Assembly (NCBI GenBank): GCA_900618425.1
Contig: UZAN01040807.1
Span: forward strand, 1 to 25,141
Reading direction: 5' to 3'
Length of the DNA: 25,141 bases
From: Echinostoma caproni
Taxonomy: Eukaryota > Platyhelminthes > Trematoda > Plagiorchiida > Echinostomatidae
The position numbers and the translations under genes were made by a program. The first letter of the stretch is position 1. Every line of letters begins with the position of its first letter. Shown one piece after another: positions 1 to 9,736 of the stretch. A model generated the notes under the pieces. The model was not told the origin of the DNA. It saw nothing but the letters and a program-made list of their open reading frames with translations, and ran no database searches.

Positions 1-33
1 TGAAAATTGGTTCTCGTAGCTCGGGTGAACTGA

Positions 34-125
34 ATTCTATTTCGCCTGTTCGCCGAGCTTAGCAATTTGTTTGCAAACGTTTCATCACCAGCCGAGCCAA
101 GCTCGGCGAACAGGCGAAATAGAAT
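34..125. repeat. Perfect 27-bp inverted repeat with 38-nt spacer
   Basis: The arm at 34-60 (starting attctatttcgcc) is exactly reverse-complementary to 99-125 (ending ggcgaaatagaat). The spacer at 61-98 is itself structured: gctcggc-type words occur on both sides, so the fold can extend. A perfect 27-bp arm is far beyond chance in 25 kb. It could be the snap-back end of a dispersed repeat, a small foldback element, or a cruciform-forming site. No flanking target duplication is obvious and the element may start left of the window. Confidence 0.85.
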
Positions 126-1319
126 CTATTTTCATGTTTCAGGTATCAGCCAAATTTATATCTCTTATCTAATCTGAGAAACTCGTTGGATTTAATGATT
201 AAACGACGTGATACACCTGCCAAGTGACCTCTGCTCACCTGAGTAAAATGGATGCACGCACAGTGAATCGAAATTTGTCAACTTTTATTTTATGAATGGT
301 GGCCATACTCCCTGCTGTCCAACCGTCCACCATTTCTTTTTCATCATTGTGTACTTTGAACAATAAAGTGGACAGACTGGCTAGCTAAAATTGTGCATTT
401 TTGAGGATCAATAGTTGAAGTCCGTCGGCTCTTGGTGCTTTAATCAGATGGAGGTTTTGAATTCTGTCACCACCAGCCGTGACTGGTGGGGTTATTCAAT
501 TCAGCTTTCGGATAGGGATAGACCGTAGTTGGTGCCAGTGCGATACTAAGCAATGAATGCAGTTCTGGTGCAGCCGAAAGATAGATTTCACTCCAAAGAA
601 TTTCTTCAGTTTATTTTACAGATGATTAAGATTTAGGAGCCTGAGCGAAGTGCTGGTGTACAGCTGGTTTAACGCATAAATCTCTGGTCTGATAAGCTTA
701 GACATTCTGTTCAATAACTGTTCAATAACTCTTCTGTCTACTGGATTTTGTTTATTGTGAAGAGGAGAGATCTAGTAGGGCTGATTTGACTAATTTCCAA
801 TGGACTGCAGGGATCATAAAAAACTTGATAAAACCTGTCCCCAGACCACGGTAAAGGAGTAAATTAAAACAGTAAAGTTTCTCTAAGGCGATGGTCGTGA
901 TCATTTTCTCCAGAGCTGACATGTTATTGCGGTCACTTTTCCCGTGAGTTTACTTTTCCATGTGCGACTAATATATGCATCCGGGTTTTGGGGAAGATTT
1001 TGAGTTTGCTGTGACGGAATTTTGCTAACGGCACTTTTATGGTTGAAAATTAATTGGGTCATTACCAAACCTAAGACCAGTAGACTGATTTAGGGTATTT
1101 GAAAGCTCACAATATTTTTTTAATGTGAGACTGGTCAAAATGATCGCATGGGTTTCATCTGTAGAAGAACACAGATAGTAGGCGAACATGTTTTCAGTGA
1201 GTTCCTTCTCAAGCTATTACAATCCCTTACATTTCAGAAAATAGCCAGTGTTGTGTTGGGGTCAAACAGTTGAGGTCAACTAAGTATAGGAAACGGGTGG
1301 GGTAAGGATACATTTGTCT
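126..1319. other. Unassigned non-coding stretch
   Basis: No ORF, RNA gene or complete repeat is recognised here in either orientation. Only the short dispersed repeat at 1165-1212, described separately, has a second copy elsewhere in the window. It is probably intergenic or intronic DNA or old unrecognised repeat. Confidence 0.5.
1165..1212 (+). repeat. Short dispersed repeat, copy 1
   Basis: About 45 bp beginning agaacacagat and containing aacatgttttcagtgag resembles 11377-11422 (agaacacagat ... aacatgtcttcagtgaa) at roughly 75-80 percent by eye with one or two small gaps. It is in the same orientation. This is probably a fragment of an interspersed family that is otherwise not recognised here. 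Confidence 0.45.
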
Positions 1320-1330
1320 CCATACCCTTT

Positions 1331-1393
1331 CAACTTCAAGCGAAACCGTTGTAAATTTAAGTGAATCCGTCGCAATTTCAGAAGAATCCAATC
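1331..1393 (+). repeat. Three tandem imperfect 21-bp units
   Basis: The units at 1331-1351, 1352-1372 and 1373-1393 share a ttcaag-gaatcc pattern: caacttcaagcgaaaccgttg, taaatttaagtgaatccgtcg and caatttcagaagaatccaatc. They sit just upstream of the TATA-like box, where enhancer repeats of retroelement U3 regions often lie. The inverted copy near 5935-5980 appears to have two units only, so the number may vary between copies. Confidence 0.5.
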
Positions 1394-1457
1394 AACCGCA
1401 TTCCACTGGGAACCCACAAGTGTTTCGGCCTTCAAACGTCACTGATTGGAACGGGTC

Positions 1458-1503
1458 TATTTAAACCCCGTTCAGTCACAATGAACTGATTTCTCCAAAT
1501 AAA
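1458..1503 (+). promoter_or_regulatory. TATA-like box and poly(A) signal of LTR-like copy 1
   Basis: TATTTAAA at 1458-1465 is followed by AATAAA at 1498-1503. The inverted copy keeps both: tacttaaa at 5854-5861 and AATAAA at 5810-5815, read on the minus strand. Conservation of both signals and their spacing in two diverged copies supports an LTR promoter and polyadenylation unit (inference). Activity is not shown. Confidence 0.4.
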
Positions 1504-1775
1504 AGTACTTTTAAGTGAGTTACCGAGCGAGGATGAAGGTTTGGGTGGCGTTGGTTCCGTCTGTTCATCCCCCACCACCACCGTTGATCGAGTGTGCGTC
1601 ATACACACGAATGAACGAACCCGGCGGTAATTGACCGCTATCAGTCGGGTAAGGAAGCGAATCACGTCAAAATGGATCGAAAAATCGGTTACCATGTTCA
1701 TGCGTGAATGCACGTATTATTCGTTGCATGAATGGGTTCAGTTTAAGCCGTCGATATCCTAGTAAGTTCCAATGA

Positions 1776-3215
1776 GGCCGAGATTCCCTCAAGTAACCCG
1801 AGGGTGTGAAGTCCCTAACCAGGGGACTGGGTCACATAGGCCCCGTTAGGCTCCCTGACTGGGGACCTCGGGATGATCGTAACCGAGGCTTAGAGACACT
1901 GAGTGATATGGCTGGATGTCGTAAACAGTAGCGTTCGTACATCTTCACAATTTCTTTGCGAGCCCTGACCACTGAAATTCTCCATTTTGTGTTCGACTCT
2001 ACTTTCAACTTTCCTATCCTTCTCCCATTCCTCATCAAAATGGGTAACCAAAAGACAGCAACCAAAACCGCCGCACGAAGGTTCATGGTTAGTTAGTAGT
2101 TGTACCAACTGAACTGAACAAGTAGCACCGATTTGTTTGAATCAAAGGTGAATGCGATAAATCGATCTATTGGAAGAGCTAGCAGTATTTCACCTGAATA
2201 GCAAGATCAAATTTGAACTCATTCACTAGCTTACAGAAATAACATTTCTATCTCTGTAATTCCAGGGATGACTAGTACAATATATCCATTATGTCAGTGA
2301 CAACAACCTGCTATCTACAGCTCCTCCCTTGGCTCCTCAGCACCGTAGCATAGGTTCTTATCCTTATTACATAATTGATCAACCGGTCGCATCTTTTCAC
2401 AGCCCGATTACATCTGTGCGATCCTAATAGTTTAGTGAATGAGACGATTGGTGATAAGAATGAGTTACAGTTATCCATGATCCCACAAACGATGATAACT
2501 TTTCTCTATGTGCTTCACAGGTTATTAAGTTCAGATGGGTAAAGTATTCTACCCACTGTTGTCCTAATATTGATCAGCGAGCCTTTTCTGCTTGAGGAAG
2601 TGTTGCCTTCATTGACGAATTCATGAACAATCCGGTAAATATGTTACAAAGTGGCACCCGCTGTGCTACTGAGGATGTGAAAAGAGAAAAGGTTCAATGG
2701 CACAGTAGATGCCACGTTGCAGCATATTACCCTGATGCGTGGTACCACAAAAGATTGTGTAAACGAGCCATCCACCCTAAATGTGGAAAGCGGTGACATT
2801 TATTAGTCTCTGAGGTGAGTTGGGCGATTGAAGACACAAGCCTTATCACATTATTACTCAACTCCTCAGTAGTCACTGGGGTATCCCTTAATATATTTAT
2901 ATCATTATATATATTATATTATTTACATTAAACTCTGAACCACTTCGGTTGGTAGAGAACTCATTATACTTTTTTGCCACAGATGAACCGTACCAAATCT
3001 GTTTTGTCCATTTTGCAACCGTGAGCGGATTTTATCAACAGCGAAAGGTCGGAACAGAACGATCGACCTTCCGCACCAGATCTACGGACGATTCACGAAG
3101 TGTGTCAATGGACATGTGATTTGTGATCAATCATTACCAGCTGACACAGTTTTATCGGGCAAAGGTGTGAATGCATTGCAGCTGAATTTTTTCTCAACAG
3201 AGTGTTTTCGGCTCG
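1776..3215. other. Unassigned stretch with AT-rich patch
   Basis: No gene is recognised. Minus-strand frames at 1832-2108 are open for 72 and 84 codons in two frames but match nothing known to me. They could belong to the internal part of a degraded element next to the LTR-like repeat. The patch 2888-2930 is almost pure A/T. Confidence 0.4.
2888..2930. repeat. AT-rich low-complexity patch
   Basis: About 40 bases of interrupted tat/ata repeats that contain a single C. This is a low-complexity sequence and no function is inferred. Confidence 0.7.
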
Positions 3216-3391
3216 GTGAATCACCTGGTACAGGTAGCACGGACAGATCGTTAGGTGTTGTGCTATATCAACAACTGAATGGTACCAGAGGACTTGGAAT
3301 GTTGTATTTCACTTTTTCATATTTATTTTTAACTAGAATCAAGTTTAGTACATGCTTTATGCAACCCAGAAATTGGGCTATTCTTCACTAG
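3216..3391 (+). pseudogene. Possible relic of a retroelement RNase H domain
   Basis: The open frame that runs to the stop at 3391 contains STDRSLGVVLYQQLNGTRG, followed by an aromatic-rich stretch and KFST. This resembles the start of RNase H in Ty3/gypsy-type polyproteins: an aspartate in a T-D-A-S-like motif, then a G-x-V-L-x-Q motif, an N-G turn, and later a Y-S-T-like motif. The residues upstream do not resemble a reverse transcriptase, and only about 50 codons look related. If real, it could be internal sequence of the LTR element next door. A chance ORF is a serious alternative. Confidence 0.27.
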
Positions 3392-4060
3392 CCACCTAGA
3401 GAATGTGTAAGCAAATTTTCAACCATGGGAGAGAGCTCACTGGTTAATGGTTACTGGAGGTGTGGAGTAAAATAGTTAGTACCAAAACGAAGCTTCAAAT
3501 ATTGAGGTTTATTGGAACTTGGTGTTACACGAGAGTGGTGTATGGATTTTGTCAGGAGAAACCTAGTTTCATATACGTATCAGAATTGTAAATTGCCGAT
3601 GTGATCCTCTGTTATATCAGCTATAAAAGTTGCCTGACAGTAAAGAATTATTGCCACCACACACCCTTTCGACCGTTATTGTTTCCAGTCCATTCTTCTC
3701 ATACAGACTGGGTGTTGCGTCATTCCGGTTATTAGATCGTATCACAGGATGTTTATAAAGCACGACCAAATAAATTGGATTGCTCATTTAGATAAGGAAA
3801 CCACATTTTTTATATTCCACCTACACAATCTGAGTGGGAAATGTGTCGGACTTATTTTATCTCATTGAGGTTGCAATCGTGTCAACCGTTGCTGTGCTTT
3901 ATGAGAATTCGACTATCGTTTCTACGGATAAAGCCAAATAAGATAGACCAGGTTACATTTTACCATCAGCAACCAATTGGACAATCAAAAACATTGATCA
4001 ACCACAATGAACTCACTGTATAATAAAGAAAAGAGAAAAAAGTGATAAAACGACCTGGTT
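3392..4060. other. Unassigned non-coding stretch
   Basis: No convincing coding, RNA or repeat signal. The N-terminal part of the Tc1-like relic just downstream might extend into it, but no helix-turn-helix peptide could be read in any frame. Confidence 0.4.
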
Positions 4061-4500
4061 TTGAATCAGTTCTCCCTCTCTCAACAGCTGCAATGGAACG
4101 AGGCTCTTGAATACGAGATTATTTGGACTGATGGAAGCAATTTCAATTTACTTTGGGCGTGCACGGTGTCGAATACCAGTGACAGGTTCAAAAAGAAAAT
4201 ACCTGTACATCATAGGTACTACGATTGCTGTAAACAACATCCTACAATTCAATGACTGTAGCTGCTTGTCAATCAATTATTGCAAGATGAGCAGACAGCG
4301 TAGGTGATTGTGTGTGACTGCGCTCTGTCACTCAAAACTGGAAAACGTGGTTTCCGGAGAACGAAGGAGCATCTTCAAACATGCTCCACAATTTCCATCG
4401 TTGAGTCCATTTTAAATATTATCGAGCATCACAAAACGTTACATCAAAACGGGGCTCTGAAATTACCATGCCAAGATCATAGCGGGTGATCCTGAAAGAC
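4061..4500 (+). pseudogene. Degenerate Tc1/mariner-type transposase
   Basis: Three short conserved blocks of the DDE transposase family appear in order. Block one reads YEIIWTDGSNFNLL, with the first catalytic Asp at codon 4130-4132 where the family usually has D-E-S. Block two has an Asp in VCDCALS at 4316-4318. Block three is SLSP in one frame, then LNIIEH after a +1 shift, with Glu at 4424-4426. Asp to Glu spans 35 intervening residues, close to the 34 usual for Tc1-like enzymes. At least two frameshifts and a stop break the frame, and the Asp of the S-P-D-L-N motif is lost. Terminal inverted repeats were not found. The element would have cut and pasted DNA in the nucleus and is certainly inactive. 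Confidence 0.5.
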
Positions 4501-5499
4501 GAATGAACCAGCAGGATTGGAGAATGGCATGTCTGAAAAGCATTGTTGCTGATGACGCCTCGTTTGACATCACGAAGGATCATTGTCAGTAGGCATCTAA
4601 CCATGTTCGTGCACATTATCAGCCAGTTATCAAAATGCCTCATTTTTCATGCAGTTAATGGTAATGATTTTTTAATCAGTGAACGTTTTGGTGACTGGGA
4701 GATATAAGTCAGAAAGTTCTCGTTAAACCAGGTACTGCAGAAATTTCATATAAGTTAGAGCACATCATCACCGTGAGCTGGTTTTCAAATTTGTTTGTGG
4801 ATAATTTCGTGCGGAAACAACCCCTCAGTAGGAAAAGTTTTCCAGGGCATGTGGTGATTAAAGGCAAATCAAAGCGGGTAGTTCTTGCAGTGTTAAAACC
4901 AAATGATCATTCAAAACCAGCAGACTAGGTTGCGTAGTTAGGCTGTTAGCTTCTCGTTTGAGGTGAAAATAGTACAAACTACCAACCACTGGAGTCTATT
5001 CTAGTTTAGTCAAAATAATCACCATCAGTTGGGTTTATTTTCATTGTGGACGAAAGAAGAGTCAACTTTCATCCAGGTGGTGAGTGATTCGATGGGGAAA
5101 GCCAACTGCAGTAGTCACTCCCTCGGCTTCCTATCAAGCGAGCACTGAATTTGATGACAGCCGGATCGGTTATGCTGACGGGAATTTTAAGCCACCAGGT
5201 ATCAGGGCGTCTGCCATTTGCCTTGTATGCACAATACAATAGCTAGTCCAGGGGGGTTGGCTAAAGCAATTCAAGCATGAATAAGAATCTCTGAAAACGA
5301 GCTTGTTTGTCACTCTGCTGTTTTGTTTCAAATGTGCTCTGTGGGATTATTTCAACAATCCAAGTTATGTTAATCTTTAAACAAGTGAATAGCCTTAATC
5401 ACTACTGTTTCTTTCTTTATATTCAGCAGTCACTGTTAAGCTTTGAATGCTAAAAATTAGGCAATTTTATTCGTTCCCCCAACGTAATAAAGTTCTGGG
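4501..5499. other. Unassigned non-coding stretch
   Basis: Nothing recognisable. The first part may be the 3' end of the Tc1-like relic, but the minus-strand ORF at 4419-4643 looks like chance. Confidence 0.4.
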
Positions 5500-5985
5500 G
5501 AACTTAGCCGGAATGGAATCCCAATCACTATGTAGTCGATTGGGTAGGTTGAACCAGCCCATGCAACAGATCATGACCGCATCCATACCTGTTTGTAGCC
5601 ATCGTATTCTTGATCGAAACTGTCAAGGCACATGTGTCTATACGACCGATCGACGTCAGGTAACGCCAGGTCCGTTCATTCCCGTCTATAAAGCTCACTC
5701 GATCAATGCTCAAGCGTATATGGTTTCCCCTGCGAGAGGAAGAGGACAAACGAACGGTCAGAACCCACTCCACTTCACCCCACCGCTCGGTAACTCACTC
5801 AAAAGTACTTTTATTTACCTATGGAGAAATCAGTTCATTTCGACTGAACGGGGTTTAAGTAGGCCCTGCCCAATCGGTGATGTTTTACGGCCGAAACACC
5901 AATCATCTTGTGCGGTTCAAATGGAATGGGATTGGTTGGATTCACTTGAAGTCAAAACGGATTAACTTGAACCTGCAAAGGTATA
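5500..5985 (-). mobile_element. LTR-like repeat, copy 2 (inverted relative to copy 1)
   Basis: This is the reverse-complement counterpart of the block at 1320-1775. The best shared part includes ctcggtaactcact, aaagtacttttatt, gaaatcagttcatt and tgaacggggtttaa. On the minus strand the order is the 21-bp repeat region, tacttaaa (5854-5861), AATAAA (5810-5815), then the downstream region. The copy has a 6-nt insertion beside the poly(A) signal compared with copy 1. A 172-codon frame on the + strand (5447-5965) overlaps it. That frame is antisense to the LTR reading and has no recognised domain, so it is treated as accidental. Because the two copies are in opposite orientation they are not the two LTRs of one insertion. 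Confidence 0.5.
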
Positions 5986-6689
5986 ATAATAGTTTGCTCA
6001 AATGAGGTAAGACGGTCAACCTGCTCTTGATAACGATCATGTCGTATGTAAACAATCGGACAATTGATTGCAAACGGTTGTTGTATGTAACCTTCAGTTT
6101 ACATCAGATTGATTACATCCCATTCTTGAAAGATTGCTGTATAGAAAGAACCATACCTGAGTGTCTCAATTTACGGAAATAGATAGACGTGTATCCATTT
6201 CGAGAATGTAATTTTAGGCAGTTTAATTTAAAAATGAATACACCTAAAATAGGCTCTAGTCGGCGAAATCAGAATTAAAATATTGGGCCTCTGTTTTGGC
6301 ATTAACACGGAACGCACATGTTCTTTTTTGCTTAAGCTAAAACCATCAAACTCTAAACCGAAATTAATATAACTATATAAGACTCACTTGTAGAAAAATC
6401 TATAAATCCAAAGGTGATCACACAATGTGTTTCATTTTATCTCAAGCAGAATTCCCGTAGTTCACTCAAAAATTTAACTCTAATCAATATCAAAAGCTCG
6501 AATATTCCCATGATAGCATTCAGAAAACGAGTCTTGGTGGTTATAACGGCAGGGCCTTCAAATTTCGGCCGTGCTACATTTTCTGTGCTCCAGTGAACAT
6601 TGTATCAACGTTTACGTTACACATTGGATTTATTCGTTTGAATCAAGTTTTCTTTCATTGCTTTCATGATTACGTACGCCCCGGAATCT
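5986..6689. other. Unassigned stretch before the LINE
   Basis: No recognised feature. The 5' untranslated part of the LINE may begin within it, but no boundary or target duplication could be seen. Confidence 0.4.
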
Positions 6690-6829
6690 TTAAAGAAGTT
6701 GCAACGTTATGTGTTGTCGCGCAAGAGTGGCATTCTCCATCAGTTCAATCGTCAAATTAAAAATAGATACAAAAGATGCAGACCGTCCAGATCAGGTTTC
6801 CTCAGAAAACACCGAGCAGGCCAGTAGGT

Positions 6830-7500
6830 GGCCTCACGTAACACAAAACCTCAGAAAATATCTACCCCTGCAATTTGTTCATCAAACGTACGATCACTAA
6901 TTGGCAAAATGAGCGACTTCACGAAACTGATAAGGACGAAAAAATACCATGCATTGGGGATAGTTATGCTGCAAGAAACTTGGTTGCATCCTGACATCAA
7001 CGACTCTTTGGTTGAGCTGGATTTATTTGATATGTATCGGTTGGAAAGAGACTGTTTACTACGAAATCGAGGCGGTAGTCTAATAACCTACACCAAATCG
7101 TCTCGGTATAAGTGTACAGAGATTATCTTCACTTAAAAAGTAAGATATATTTCATGTCTTTCGGTTGAATGTAAACCCCGTTTCCTTAGTAAATATCATT
7201 CCATTGTGGCATCAAACATCTACATAGCACCTTCCAGTACAATTTTTGATGTAGAGACGTTTGCTGATGCATTTATATCCAAACTTTCTAACTACATGGA
7301 ACACTCTTTCTATTGTTAGTGGCGATTTTAACCATACAGACATTCATTTCTTGACATGTCTCTCTCTCTCCACAGTATGGTAAATTTCTCCACAAGAGGA
7401 AACGCAGCTGTTTTCGAACGATCCTGACCTGTTTGCTGTGTGAAGAGGAACCCCTCTGGCAAACTCCGATCATTGTAGCATCAATGTTTTACCAAAAGTC
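6830..7500 (+). pseudogene. LINE APE-type endonuclease domain (broken)
   Basis: The clean part, 6828-7136, reads SSNVRSL, then LQETWLHPDI with the catalytic Glu of the E-T-W-L motif at 6975-6977, then R-G-G-S-L-I-T-Y. After a frame change, SGDFN is encoded at 7318-7332 and SDHCSI begins with S-D-H at 7465-7473. These are the four hallmark blocks of the apurinic-like endonuclease that nicks target DNA for CR1, L2 and Jockey elements. Stops and shifts separate them. Catalytic residues are still legible, so decay is moderate. Confidence 0.8.
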
Positions 7501-7583
7501 TATTTAAAGAAACATCATAGCACAATGACACGTACATTTAACCGGAAGATTTCTCATAGGTTGTGTGACCCGGCCNGGCCCAC

Positions 7584-8730
7584 TTGGCATTACTGAGAGA
7601 AATGGTCTGTGGTATAAATTTTGATCAGTTCTTTGATCCAAGTGTCTCGATCGAGTGTGAACACCTCACGAGCTATTTGAACTTCTGCCTTGACATCTGC
7701 TTCCCCATATCCCCTATATACATCACTCCCGCCAGATTTTCTTCTCCCACACTGAAGACCCTCAGCAGAACCAAGGAATGGGCATCTACAAAGCGTGATC
7801 GACTTTTAGTTAAACAAACTTCAGTGCTGATCAAGAATGAGGTCCAAAATCCTGACAAACTCTACACTGAAGCCATTCTTGGTGACCGCAATTGCAAGAA
7901 AATCTGGAGTGCTATGAAAATACTTTGTGGAACAAAATTCAGACTACGCGGGCCTCAACCCACAGCAGATGTTTTCCACGTCAACTGAAACTGAAGTATC
8001 GCATCCTTATTTTCAATCAGTTGACCATCTTGAAGTTTCACGTGTCAATTCAAATCAGACTCGTGCACAGCTAAAGTGCCTAAAAATATCAAAAGCTTCC
8101 GATCCTGACGGACTACGTCCAGTCATCCTCAGGGAATGTGCGCATTTTCTGGCGGAGCCACTTACCGGTATTTTCAACCGCTGCTTCGAGGAACAAAAAA
8201 TTGTCAACTGCTGGAGACCTGTGCGCATTACACCAGTGCCCCAATCGTCTGCACTTCTATTTTACTATAAGTTTTTGAAAAGTTTATGCGTAGTAACGTT
8301 ATTCCCAATACTGGGCAGCTAGATGAAAATCAATTCGCTAATCGCAAACAACATTCTACCTTAGATGCTCTCGCTCATTTAGTAAACTCAGTTTTGCGAT
8401 CCCAAGGCACGCACGGTAGGGCATTTCGTATGTGTTTCCTTGACTACAGTAACGCTTTTAACTGTGTTGACAGGGGCAGGCTTTTGTCTCTACTCCAAGG
8501 TGCTGGATTGTCCGATAATACCCTCTCTTTACTCTAAGATTCTTTTGCTGGTAGAACACAATTCACAATGTTTCTTGGAAAAACCTCTGACTCCCTACCA
8601 GTCAACTCAAGGGTGCTCCAGGGAGCAATTTTGTCCCCCTTTCTTTTTTCTTTCTATATTCGTGACCTTCCCACTAAGCCAAATGTTCTTCGTATTCAGT
8701 ACGCTGATGATGTCACAATTGGTTCCTAAT
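7584..8730 (+). pseudogene. LINE linker and reverse transcriptase domain (broken)
   Basis: The linker frame 7584-7988 precedes the polymerase. Motifs in order: KASDPDGLRPVILRECA (from about 8092) and RPVRITPVPQ near 8230 in one frame; then, after a shift, DENQFANRKQHSTLDALAH (8320s); motif A FLDYSNAFNCVD with catalytic Asp at 8442-8444; a premature stop at 8535-8537; motif B VLQGAILSPFLFSFYIRDL (about 8612-8670); and motif C YADD at 8700-8711. About 30 nt are missing between the P-V-P block and the D-E-N-Q-F block compared with the usual spacing. The arrangement is typical of Jockey-superfamily reverse transcriptases. The enzyme is not translatable as one protein. Confidence 0.85.
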
Positions 8731-8811
8731 TCCAAGGTGATTTCCTGCTTCTCACATCTTCAAACCAGTTTATTTGCCTTAAACTTATAGTCTTCGTCTT
8801 CCAAGTCTTCT

Positions 8812-9430
8812 CTCAATCTATCTAAATGTAGCGATGTCACCTTTTCACTTGCCAAAAGAGAACGGTTACATTCTTTTGAAAGAAATTGTTCTGCACTCTA
8901 TGTTGTCAACCAGCCTGTTCCACCAGTAAACTCTTTACAATACCTCGATGTCACTATCCGCCAAGATCTCACCTGGACCTCACGTTTGACTTCTACTTTT
9001 TGTTTCTTTATTACCCGCTTGCGATCTTTAAAAGTTCCACTGTATTTACTCGCTCGATTTGTATATTCTTGTATTGTTACTCATCTTCTCTACTGCTCCC
9101 AGTTTTATTTGCCGGTCTTAGAGCTAAAGATTACACAATTCTACGCCGATCTATGAAAATTATTTCTCGCACAATCGGTATTTCTTATTTGCACTTGCTT
9201 AACTTTACCACTGATAAGCATTTTATCTCTTGCGATAACTTCTGTAACAATATTCTATCAGACACCACTCACCCATTACACCCAGAACTTAATGTATATC
9301 CACTTCTGTAACAAGATGTCGCTATAAACTAGTGTATGCTCGCACCATCGCCTGTCATTTATCCGTCATCTCCTATCTTTCGAGATTTCTCGCTCAAAAG
9401 GCATCCGTTAGAGCAAACTTCTTGAATTGC
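8812..9430 (+). pseudogene. LINE ORF2 C-terminal region (broken)
   Basis: After the polymerase the frames give LNLSKCSDVTFS, then NSLQYLDVTIRQDLTW and VPLYLLARFVYSCI, then GLRAKDYTILRRSMKI with HPLHPELN, and finally YKLVYARTIACHLSVI with SFIPYL-like SYLSRFL, ending at about 9430. These blocks match the thumb and tail of CR1/Jockey ORF2, including the Ser-Lys-Cys word after the YADD region and the His-Pro-Leu word near the end. Several frame changes break it. Confidence 0.7.
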
Positions 9431-9595
9431 CTACGCAATTGATATTCATTTTTAAACTTTTACACCACATTCCTTTGAATTGACGATGCTGTTTTTTTCA
9501 CTTTTTTTGACTGTATGCGACAATAAATGTTCCTGGAGTGCAGAAAGCTGAGAATCCATCCATTAGGATGAATAAGGCGATTTTTGACTTGACTT
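9431..9595 (+). other. LINE 3' untranslated region and simple tail
   Basis: The stretch ends with aataaatg (9520s), a short conserved-looking block, and a tail of gatttttgacttgactt. Short tandem repeats instead of poly(A) at the 3' end are typical of CR1 and related LINEs. The neighbouring inverted repeat begins directly after it. Confidence 0.55.
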
Positions 9596-9670
9596 GAGTC
9601 GGTGAGCGAGCAATTGTTTTCGGACATTCCTAGTCATGTGGAAAAATTCTTACATAATAATAGCCATTGG
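9596..9670 (+). repeat. Left terminal inverted repeat
   Basis: It starts gagtcggtgagcgagcaatt and continues through cggacattcctagtcatg to tagccattgg. It pairs with the right arm over its whole length except two substitutions in the outer 43 bp, a few inside, and one large gap. Confidence 0.85.
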
Positions 9671-9736
9671 ATCAAATTAAGTTCATTAATCGGGTCAGAG
9701 AGTAATGGGAGTGTATGCGCGTGTGTGTAGGCATGT

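Larger units (their letters stand above)
1320..1775 (+). mobile_element. LTR-like repeat, copy 1 (probable solo LTR)
   Basis: This roughly 450-bp block is repeated in reverse orientation at about 5500-5985, with about 80-85 percent identity in the best part (1380-1520 against 5790-5960) and weaker similarity at the ends. Read on the + strand it has the order expected of a long terminal repeat: tandem 21-bp units, a CCAAT box at 1388-1392, a TATA-like TATTTAAA at 1458-1465, and AATAAA at 1498-1503 about 33 nt further on. Reading frames on the opposite strand, with GNSLKSTF and WRNQFI shared by the two copies, look like accidental conservation inside the repeat. No primer-binding site, polypurine tract or internal domain can be assigned, so a solo LTR is the best guess. 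The ends are uncertain and no clear TG/CA termini were found. Confidence 0.5.
6690..9595 (+). mobile_element. CR1/Jockey-superfamily LINE, nearly full-length ORF2, inactive
   Basis: Non-LTR retrotransposon of about 2.9 kb. Read with frameshifts it gives, in order: a basic leader (about 6692-6830, many Arg and Lys); an APE-type endonuclease (6880-7475); a linker; reverse transcriptase (8060-8730) with YADD; a conserved C-terminal region (8812-9430); an untranslated tail; and a simple tail of repeated tgactt. The family copies its RNA at a nicked target by target-primed reverse transcription. There are at least six frameshifts or stops, plus an N at 7576, so it is dead. The 5' limit is uncertain. 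No ORF1 is seen, so it may be 5'-truncated or belong to a family without a recognisable ORF1. The CR1 assignment rests on motif style only. Confidence 0.85.

Noticed and set aside
5447..5965. 172-codon plus-strand ORF, the longest gap-free frame
   Set aside because: It overlaps the inverted LTR-like repeat, and its similarity to the minus-strand frame at 1432-1713 is explained by the repeat. No domain is recognised.
7288..7858. Minus-strand ORFs inside the LINE
   Set aside because: Antisense shadows of the endonuclease and linker.
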